Assembly: GCA_000737985.1 (NCBI GenBank)
Contig: JNVT01000026.1
Coordinates: 1-64,000 of the forward strand
Direction: 5' to 3'
Length of the DNA: 64,000 bases
Origin: Gammaproteobacteria bacterium MFB021
GTDB lineage: Bacteria > Pseudomonadota > Gammaproteobacteria > Pseudomonadales > Halomonadaceae
The position numbers and the translations under genes were made by a program. The notes under the pieces were generated by a model. The model did not search any database. It was not told the origin of the DNA and saw only the letters and a program-made list of their open reading frames with translations. Shown in pieces: positions 58,272-64,000 of this stretch (positions are counted from its first letter, which is position 1; each line of letters begins with the position of its first letter).

Positions 58272-58645
58272 TATTTCCTCTCGTCCCCCGCGGAAAATAA
58301 AACAAACGACCGTTTGATAACTACTCGGGCTAGGCTTGGGCTAGATAGTCGGCTTAATGTCATATGAGCTCGTCACTGGCGCCTAGTGGGCCTTTTTCCA
58401 ACGGCATTTAGAGTGCCAGCGGGCACCCCCCCACTTGCTCCCGGTCATGCACTCGGATCGACATAGCTGGGGAGTATCTGTAAGGGTATGTGTCGGAGGG
58501 AGGAGAGGCAATACTTTTTCTCCCCGTTTTACTCCCCTATATGATCTGGATTTCCGGGGAGGTTGGTGGAGCTTGGTGGACTTCTTGTACCTTTTTTCCA
58601 TTTAAAAACATTGGTTTAATGGTTTTTGATGGCCTTTGGTGGATT
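58272..58645. other. Right end of the island between integrase start and attR
   Basis: About 370 bases without a gene. Contains the integrase promoter region (AT-rich around 58300-58320) and short repeated GGTGGA/CTTTGGTGGA motifs (58561-58645) near the attachment core, possible arm-type or host-factor sites. Confidence 0.4.
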
Positions 58646-59509
58646 CTACTCGATGTTCTGGATCTGCTCGCGCATCTGTTCGATCAGCACCTTCAGCTCC
58701 ACCGCGCAGCGGGTGGTTTCGGCCACCACCGCCTTGGAGGAGAGGGTGTTGGCTTCGCGGTTGAGCTCCTGCATCAGAAAGTCCAGCCGCCGGCCGATGG
58801 GGCCCTTTTGCTTGAGTTGACGCTCGACTTCGCCGACATGCGTCTCCAGACGGTCTAGCTCTTCGGCGACGTCGGCCTTCTGCGCCACCAGCACCATCTC
58901 CGCTTCCAGCCGCTGCGGGTCGAGTTCGGCGCGGGCGCTCTCCAGGCGTTCGAGCAGCAGGGCGCGCTGGCGTTCGAGCATCGTTGGCAGGTGGGCACGC
59001 ACGTTGGCGATCTGCTCGCGCACGCCGTCCAGACGTTCACGGATCAGCGCCGCCAAGCGCTCGCCCTCGCGGGCGCGGCCTTGTTCCAGATCGCTCAGCG
59101 CCTTCTCGAACAGTGCCAGGGCGGCGGCCTTGACCGCGTCCAGATCGAGGCGCTGGCTGGCCATCACGCCGGGGTGGGCGAGCAGTTCGAGCGCATTGGG
59201 CATCGGCGCTTCCGGCAGCGTGCGGCGTACCTGTTCGAGTGCCTGGGTCAGCGCCGCCAGCTGGGTGGTGTTGATCTCCGGGGTGGCGCCGCCCTCCGCC
59301 GGCTCGAAGCGCAGCGCGCACTCCACCTTGCCGCGCGAGAGCCGCTGGCGCAGGGCATCGCGGTAGGCGGGTTCGAGATCGCGCAGCGCATCGGCGAGGC
59401 GAAAGTGCGGCTCCAGATAGCGCTGGTTCACCGAGCGCAGCTCGAGCTGCAGGCTGCCCCATTCTGCTTCATGGGTCTGGCGGGAGAAGGCGGTCATGCT
59501 GTGCGGCAT
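58646..59509 (-). CDS. yicC: YicC family endoribonuclease, 3' end rebuilt by the island
   Basis: A 287-residue protein of the YicC family, an RNA endonuclease in E. coli. The family features are visible: [36 protein letters not shown], and the DUF1732 end [17 protein letters not shown], then [22 protein letters not shown]. The start at 59509 is the MxxMTAF-type start usual for the family. Its last codons (QIQNIE-TAG) now lie in the right attachment repeat, so the element restored the coding end on insertion. It is divergent from rph, as in many proteobacteria. Confidence 0.93.
   Translation of the reverse strand: MPHSMTAFSRQTHEAEWGSLQLELRSVNQRYLEPHFRLADALRDLEPAYRDALRQRLSRGKVECALRFEPAEGGATPEINTTQLAALTQALEQVRRTLPEAPMPNALELLAHPGVMASQRLDLDAVKAAALALFEKALSDLEQGRAREGERLAALIRERLDGVREQIANVRAHLPTMLERQRALLLERLESARAELDPQRLEAEMVLVAQKADVAEELDRLETHVGEVERQLKQKGPIGRRLDFLMQELNREANTLSSKAVVAETTRCAVELKVLIEQMREQIQNIE
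58647..58666. repeat. Right attachment site (attR) of the island
   Basis: TACTCGATGTTCTGGATCTG, matching 19956-19975 with one mismatch. It overlaps the last codons and stop of yicC. Confidence 0.85.
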
Positions 59510-59665
59510 GGGAAATCCTTGGCGGCGTTTGGCGTGCGTCGCACGCGTTTGGCATTGAGTGTAACCCATCGCCGTCGGGGGATACGCACCCGAGCCGGCG
59601 GGGAATTCGTCGCGCAGTCGGGTAGAATGCGGCGTCTCAATTCACAGGTTTTCGATGAGGCTTTC

Positions 59666-60388
59666 ATGCGCCCGAGTGGACGACGCCCCGACCAGCCCCG
59701 CGAGGTCACACTGACCCGCGGTTTCACCCGCCACGCCGAGGGCTCGGTGCTGGTGAGCTTCGGTGACACCCAGGTGCTCTGCAACGCCAGCGTCGAGGCC
59801 GGCGTGCCGCGCTGGCTGCGCGGCAAGAACCAGGGCTGGGTCACCGCCGAGTACGGCATGCTGCCGCGCGCCACCCACACCCGCGGCGGGCGTGAAGCGG
59901 CGCGTGGCAAGCAGGGCGGCCGCACGCTGGAGATTCAGCGTCTGATCGGGCGCAGCCTGCGCGCCGCGGTGGATCTGAAGAAGCTGGGTGAGTTCACCAT
60001 CACCGTCGACTGCGACGTGCTCCAGGCCGACGGCGGCACGCGCACCGCCTCGATCACCGGTGCCTGCGTGGCGCTGGTCGAGGCGCTGCAGCACATGCAG
60101 CGCAAGAAGCTGATCAAGTCCGATCCCTTTCGCCAGCTGGTCAGCTCGATCTCGGTCGGGGTCTACAAGAACACCCCGGTGCTCGACCTGGACTACCCCG
60201 AGGACAGCGCCGCCGATACCGACATGAACGTGGTGATGACCGAAGACGGCAAGCTGATCGAGGTGCAGGGCACCGCCGAGGCCGAGGCGTTCTCCCGCGC
60301 TGAACTCAACGCCATGCTCGATCTCGCCGAGAGCGGCTGTCAGACCCTGTTCGACAAGCAGCGCGAGGTGCTCGGCGTGCGCCGCTGA
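59666..60388 (+). CDS. rph: Ribonuclease PH
   Basis: A 240-residue phosphorolytic exoribonuclease that trims tRNA 3' ends. Begins [20 protein letters not shown]; family motifs [46 protein letters not shown] and [20 protein letters not shown] are all present. Length is normal. The TGA stop (60386-60388) is part of the target duplication of the adjacent MITE, so the coding end was not altered but the downstream region was replaced. Confidence 0.95.
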   Translation: MRPSGRRPDQPREVTLTRGFTRHAEGSVLVSFGDTQVLCNASVEAGVPRWLRGKNQGWVTAEYGMLPRATHTRGGREAARGKQGGRTLEIQRLIGRSLRAAVDLKKLGEFTITVDCDVLQADGGTRTASITGACVALVEALQHMQRKKLIKSDPFRQLVSSISVGVYKNTPVLDLDYPEDSAADTDMNVVMTEDGKLIEVQGTAEAEAFSRAELNAMLDLAESGCQTLFDKQREVLGVRR

Positions 60389-60529
60389 GAGGGTGTTTAC
60401 AAAATGCCTGCGCTCGACAATACGGCGTTAAAATCGGTCTCAAAATGCTCATTTACCCCGTGTAAACTCCGCTTTTTCGACCGATTTTGCCTTGTCTTGC
60501 CTTCGCTCGCCGAATTTGTAAACACCCTC
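60389..60529. mobile_element. 141-bp MITE-like element with TGA target duplication
   Basis: Terminal inverted repeats GAGGGTGTTTACAAA (60389-60403) and TTTGTAAACACCCTC (60515-60529), with an inner pair AAAATCGGTC / GACCGATTTT. Flanked by TGA on both sides (60386-60388, 60530-60532). There is no coding capacity. A three-base T-N-A duplication fits IS5-family (IS1031-like) transposases acting in trans. Confidence 0.75.
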
Positions 60530-60671
60530 TGAGCGGGCGACTGCGCGCCTCGGCCTGGCCCGGCTCGCATGGCGGATGGCGTCGACTAGACTAAAGTGCT
60601 AGTCGTCATCATCAGTCACCGGGCCGAGCCAGGCGCTGCGCCGGCGCGGCCACTATCGCCAGGAGAGCAGC

Positions 60672-62405
60672 GTGGCCGAGTTCACCATTGCGGATCTGAT
60701 CGTCGATACCCTCGCCCGTGCCGGCGTGCGTCATATCTGGGGCCTGCCGGGGGATTCCCTCAACGGCCTCACCGAGAGCCTGCGGCGTCAGGACCGGATT
60801 CGCTGGCGCGGCGTGCGCCACGAAGAGGTGGCGGCGCTGGCTGCCAGCGCCGAGGCCGATGCCACTCAGTCGCTGAGCGTGTGCGCCGGTTCCTGCGGGC
60901 CGGGTAACCTGCATCTGATCAACGGCCTCTACGAGGCCCAGCGCGCCGGCGTGCCGATGCTGGCGATCGCGGCGCAGATTCCCTCCAGCGAGATCGGCCT
61001 GGGCTATTTCCAGGAGACTCACCCCGAGAATCTGTTCCGCGAGTGCAGCGACTACTGCGAGCTGGTCTCTTCTCCCGAGCAGATGCCGCAGGTACTCGAG
61101 ACCGCCATGAACACCGCGCTGACCCAGCGCCGGGTGGCGGTGATCGTGGTGCCGGGGGATGTCGCACTCCAGCCGGCGCCGGTCAAGCAGGCAAGCTGGA
61201 ATGCCCCGGTACGCGGTGTGGCGGTGCCGCCGGCGGCGGCACTGGATACGCTGGCCGAGCAGCTCGCCGGCCATTCGCGTATCGCGATTCTCGGCGGCTA
61301 TGGCTGTCATGGTCATCATGCCCAGGTCATCGCGCTGGCCGAGCGGCTCAAGGCGCCGGTGATCCACGCGCTGCGCGGCAAGCAGTCGCTGGAGTACGAC
61401 AACCCTTTCGATGTCGGCATGACCGGGCTGATCGGCTTCAGCTCCGGCTATCAGGCCCTCAAGAAGTGCGACTTCCTGCTGATGCTGGGGACCAACTTCC
61501 CCTATCGCGACTTCTTCCCCGAACACGGCAATATCGTCCAGATCGATGAGCGCGGCGCGCATCTCGGGCGGCGCTGCTCGCTTCTTCAGGGGCTCGTCGG
61601 GGATATCGGCGCCACGCTGGACGCACTGCTGCCGCGGCTGGCAGAACAGCCCGATCGCACTTTCCTCGAAGAGACCCAGGCGCACTACCGCAAGGCGCGC
61701 CAGGGGCTCGATGAGCTGGCCACGCCGCGCGCCGAGGGTGAGCCGCTGCATCCGCAGTATCTGACCGCGCGGATCAGCGAACTTGCCGCCGCGGACACGG
61801 TGTTCACCTGCGACGTGGGCACGCCGACGGTGTGGGCGGCGCGCTATCTGGCGATGAACGGCCAGCGGCGCCTGACCGGCTCGTTCATGCACGGCTCGAT
61901 GGCCACCGCGACGCCGCAGGCGATGGGGTGGCAGGCGGCCTTTCCCGAGCGCCAGGTGGTGGCGCTGGCCGGCGACGGCGGCATCAGCATGCTGCTGGGC
62001 GATCTGATCACCCTGGTCGAGCAGCAGCTGCCGGTGAAGATCGTGGTCTACAACAACCAGACCCTGGGGTTCGTGGCGATGGAGATGAAGGCGGCGGGCT
62101 TCGTCGACGAGGTGACCGACCTGTCGCCGGCGAACTTCGCCGAGGTCGCCGCATCGCTGGGCCTGTTCAGCCAGCGGGTGGACTCCTCCGAGCAGCTCGA
62201 TGCGGCGCTGACGGCGGCATTCGAGCATCCGGGGCCGGCGCTGATCGACGTGCGCACGGCCAAGCAGGAGCTGTCGATTCCGCCGCGTATCCAGGCCGAG
62301 CAGGCCAAGGGCTTCAGCCTCTATACCCTGCGCGCGATCATGAGTGGCCGCGGCGACGAGGTGATCGATCTGGTCAAGACCAACTGGCCCTGGCAGCGCG
62401 GCTAG
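60672..62405 (+). CDS. poxB: Pyruvate dehydrogenase (quinone), PoxB type
   Basis: A 577-residue ThDP- and FAD-dependent enzyme oxidising pyruvate to acetate and CO2 with quinone as acceptor. N-terminal HIWGLPGDSLNGLTESL and HEEVAALAASAEA (catalytic Glu), the FAD-domain VPMLAIAAQIPSSEIGLGYFQE, and the ThDP-binding GDGGISMLLGDLITL with NN downstream are all present. The C-terminal membrane-binding helix region follows RAIMSGRGDEVIDL. GTG start at 60672 with AGGAGAG. Acetolactate synthase is a relative, but the QETHPENLF and C-terminus favour PoxB. Transcription ends at 62441-62474. Confidence 0.9.
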   Translation: MAEFTIADLIVDTLARAGVRHIWGLPGDSLNGLTESLRRQDRIRWRGVRHEEVAALAASAEADATQSLSVCAGSCGPGNLHLINGLYEAQRAGVPMLAIAAQIPSSEIGLGYFQETHPENLFRECSDYCELVSSPEQMPQVLETAMNTALTQRRVAVIVVPGDVALQPAPVKQASWNAPVRGVAVPPAAALDTLAEQLAGHSRIAILGGYGCHGHHAQVIALAERLKAPVIHALRGKQSLEYDNPFDVGMTGLIGFSSGYQALKKCDFLLMLGTNFPYRDFFPEHGNIVQIDERGAHLGRRCSLLQGLVGDIGATLDALLPRLAEQPDRTFLEETQAHYRKARQGLDELATPRAEGEPLHPQYLTARISELAAADTVFTCDVGTPTVWAARYLAMNGQRRLTGSFMHGSMATATPQAMGWQAAFPERQVVALAGDGGISMLLGDLITLVEQQLPVKIVVYNNQTLGFVAMEMKAAGFVDEVTDLSPANFAEVAASLGLFSQRVDSSEQLDAALTAAFEHPGPALIDVRTAKQELSIPPRIQAEQAKGFSLYTLRAIMSGRGDEVIDLVKTNWPWQRG

Positions 62406-62440
62406 GCACCGCCGGTCACGCCGACCGCCATCCCACCCAA

Positions 62441-62474
62441 CGCAAGACGCCCCGCATTGGCGGGGCGTCTTGCG
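62441..62474. terminator. Bidirectional terminator between poxB and xth
   Basis: Perfect 14-base stem CGCAAGACGCCCCG / CGGGGCGTCTTGCG with a six-base loop, placed between two convergent genes. Confidence 0.85.
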
Positions 62475-62493
62475 TCGAGACCAACGGTCGAGA

Positions 62494-63261
62494 TCAGAGC
62501 TCGAGATCGTACTCCACGATCAGCGGGGCAAACTCGCTGAAGGTGGCGTCGGTATCGATCCAGGCGTCCTTCACGTGGCGGCGGAAGTTGGGGCCGACCA
62601 CCTGATAGTCGAGACGCCAGCCTTCCTGGCGGGCACGCGGCACTTCCTGGTCGAGCTTGGGCCACCAGGTGTACTGGTTGGCGTCGCGGTTGACCTCGCG
62701 GAAGGTGTCGATGAACCCGGTGGGGCCGAAGACCTGATCCATCCACGCCCGCTCTTCCGGCTTGAAGCCCGGGGTCGTCTGGTTGTCGGTCCAGTTGGCC
62801 AGATCGAGCGTCTTGTGCGCGATGTGCCAGGTGCCGCAGATGATGTACTCGCGCCGCTTGCGCGCCATCTTGTTCAGGTACTCGAGGTACTGGGTCATGA
62901 ACGTCTGCTTGGCGGCCGGGTCCTGGCCATCCGGCATCAGGAAGGTGGCGATGCTGAAGCGGTCGTAGTCCGCCTGCAGAAAGCGCCCTTCGTGATCGCA
63001 CTGCTCGAAGCCCAGGCCATACATGATCGCCTTGGGGATCTTGCGACAATAGAGCCCGACGCCGGAGAAGCCGTCCTGCTCGGCGTCCAGGAAGTAGCCT
63101 TCGTAACCCTCCGGATAGAGGATGCTGTCGTCCAGCTCGAAGCTCTTGGCCTTCAGGTTCTGCACGCAGACGACATCGGCATCCTGCTCGGCCAGCCAAT
63201 CGAGAAAGCCTCGTTCGACGGCGTCACGGATCCCGTTGACATTGATGCTGGCGATTTTCAT
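62494..63261 (-). CDS. xth: Exodeoxyribonuclease III-type AP endonuclease
   Basis: A 255-residue DNA repair nuclease. The family motifs are MKIASINVNGIRDAVERGFL, VVCVQNLKAKSF (E replaced by N? here Q-N-L-K where Q-E-x-K is usual), GLYCRKIPKAIMYG, ICGTWHIAH (usually GD-x-N-x-AH), and QVVGPNFRRHV (SDH usual at the end). Several canonical catalytic residues thus look changed: Q-N-x-K for Q-E-x-K, GTWHIAH for GDxNxAH and no SDHxP. The overall exo III fold is kept. This may be a divergent paralogue with altered activity, common next to pyrE in some gammaproteobacteria. Transcribed away from pyrE. Confidence 0.82.
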   Translation of the reverse strand: MKIASINVNGIRDAVERGFLDWLAEQDADVVCVQNLKAKSFELDDSILYPEGYEGYFLDAEQDGFSGVGLYCRKIPKAIMYGLGFEQCDHEGRFLQADYDRFSIATFLMPDGQDPAAKQTFMTQYLEYLNKMARKRREYIICGTWHIAHKTLDLANWTDNQTTPGFKPEERAWMDQVFGPTGFIDTFREVNRDANQYTWWPKLDQEVPRARQEGWRLDYQVVGPNFRRHVKDAWIDTDATFSEFAPLIVEYDLEL

Positions 63262-63388
63262 ACCGTGTTCCTTCTTCGTCGCGCGTGTATGATACCCGAG
63301 CTTGCGAGATTTAGGTAAAAGCGAAGCGCCTTAAATGGGGGCGCAAGCGACACAAGACAACGGCCGAGACTGACACAGGGGGGCTCGA

Positions 63389-64000
63389 GTGAGCGCGGAG
63401 ATCCAACCATATCAACGGGAGTTCATCGAATTTGCCATCGCCGAAGGGGCGTTGCGGTTCGGTGAGTTCACGCTCAAGTCCGGTCGGGTCAGCCCCTATT
63501 TCTTCAACGCCGGCCTGTTTCGCTCCGGCCGCGCCCTGGCCAGGCTGGGGCGTTTCTACGCCAGCGCCATCGCCGACAGCGGGATCGAGACAGATGTACT
63601 GTTTGGTCCAGCTTACAAGGGTATCTCGCTGGCGGCGAGTGCAGCCATTGCCCTGGCCGACCACCACGACCGCGATATTCCCTTTGCTTTCAACCGCAAG
63701 GAAGCCAAGGATCACGGCGAGGGCGGCAACATCGTCGGCGCTGAACTGCGCGGCCGAGTGCTGATCGTCGACGATGTCATCACCGCCGGCACCGCCATTC
63801 GCGAAGTCATGCAGCTGATCGAGACCGCCGGCGCGCAGGCCGCTGGCGTGGTGATCGCGCTGGACCGCCAGGAGCGCGGCCAGGATGGCGACGGCCTCAA
63901 GCCGCACAGTGCCATCCAGGAGGTCGAAGCGACCTACGCCATGCCGGTGATCAGCATCGTCAATCTCGACCAGATGCTCGCCTATCTCGAAGCGCGCGAG
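63389..64000 (+). CDS. pyrE: Orotate phosphoribosyltransferase, 3' end beyond window
   Basis: 204 residues are visible; the full protein has about 213-220. The enzyme joins orotate to PRPP to give OMP in pyrimidine synthesis. Motifs: [52 protein letters not shown] and the PRPP-binding [19 protein letters not shown] start at 63389 after a purine-rich site (AGGGGGG). Divergent from xth with about 130 bases between. Confidence 0.95.
   Translation, partial: MSAEIQPYQREFIEFAIAEGALRFGEFTLKSGRVSPYFFNAGLFRSGRALARLGRFYASAIADSGIETDVLFGPAYKGISLAASAAIALADHHDRDIPFAFNRKEAKDHGEGGNIVGAELRGRVLIVDDVITAGTAIREVMQLIETAGAQAAGVVIALDRQERGQDGDGLKPHSAIQEVEATYAMPVISIVNLDQMLAYLEARE

Larger units (their letters stand above)
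19956..58666. mobile_element. Integrated metal-resistance island inserted in the 3' end of yicC
   Basis: The element is about 38.7 kb, bounded by a 20-bp direct repeat with one mismatch that corresponds to the last codons of yicC. The integrase (57051-58271) and AlpA-type regulator (56804-56989) lie just inside the right end, the usual arrangement for P4-like elements. Cargo is copper and Zn/Cd/Pb handling plus envelope maintenance genes. The right third carries ERF, YqaJ, DUF932 and an HUH replication protein. No conjugation genes (relaxase-coupling pair, T4SS) are visible, so it would be mobilisable at most. Remnants of several genes show piecemeal assembly. Confidence 0.85.

Noticed and set aside
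60612-62228. 538-codon minus-strand frame opposite poxB
   Set aside because: Antisense shadow; poxB has complete ThDP enzyme motifs.

Overview
The window looks like a chromosome segment from a GC-rich gammaproteobacterium, most likely of the Halomonadaceae (Halomonas, Salinicola, Kushneria type). This rests on protein style and gene content, not on a database search. It has three parts: an accessory/metabolic left arm (1-19.9 kb), a 38.7-kb integrated metal-resistance island (19956-58666), and a housekeeping right arm (58.6-64 kb).

Left arm. Positions 1-4215 hold, on the minus strand, part of a Ysc-type type III secretion locus: SctD, SctX, SctY and SctV in the order known from Yersinia (YscX-YscY-YscV), preceded by a 57-residue protein. 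After an AT-rich gap comes a 1528-residue, repeat-containing acidic protein (5015-9601). Its size, hydrophobic blocks and neighbours suggest a secreted T3SS substrate or translocator. From 10025 to 19228 lies a cluster best read as hydroxyproline uptake and catabolism: a four-gene amino-acid ABC transporter, a DapA-family deaminase, a DadA-like FAD oxidase, an aldehyde dehydrogenase, a proline-racemase-superfamily epimerase with a Ser/Cys active site, and a GntR/FCD regulator. The same 20-bp inverted repeat lies downstream of a TTGACA box at two promoters, in front of the transporter and in front of the oxidase, and is the likely GntR operator. A short SDR gene ends this arm.

Island. A 20-bp direct repeat with one mismatch (19956-19975 and 58647-58666) both times encodes the last codons of yicC (QIQNIE-stop), so the element inserted in the 3' end of yicC. 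A P4-type tyrosine integrase and an AlpA regulator sit just inside the right end. The cargo (20.4-49.2 kb) covers copper and Zn/Cd/Pb handling: multicopper oxidase, a copper P-type ATPase broken by two in-frame stops, PCu(A)C, two SCO proteins, CtaG, DUF411, a Zn/Cd/Pb ATPase, two CDF exporters and three intact MerR regulators, with MerR-style promoters carrying 19-bp spacers. It also carries envelope-maintenance genes: a complete second lipoprotein maturation set (Lgt, LspA, Lnt), a DegP/Q-type protease, an L,D-transpeptidase, an M23 peptidase and many thioredoxin-fold proteins, including a split DsbD system. Several gene remnants (ACR3, merR, ZIP, an IS1380-like transposase, a membrane protein) show it was assembled in steps. 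The right third (49.6-58.3 kb) is a replication/recombination backbone: a primase/helicase-like protein without its P-loop, an HUH-type replication protein with hairpins upstream, DUF932, ERF, YqaJ, AlpA and integrase.

Right arm. yicC, rph, a 141-bp MITE whose TGA target duplication coincides with the rph stop codon, poxB, xth and the start of pyrE. No tRNA, rRNA or CRISPR array was seen.
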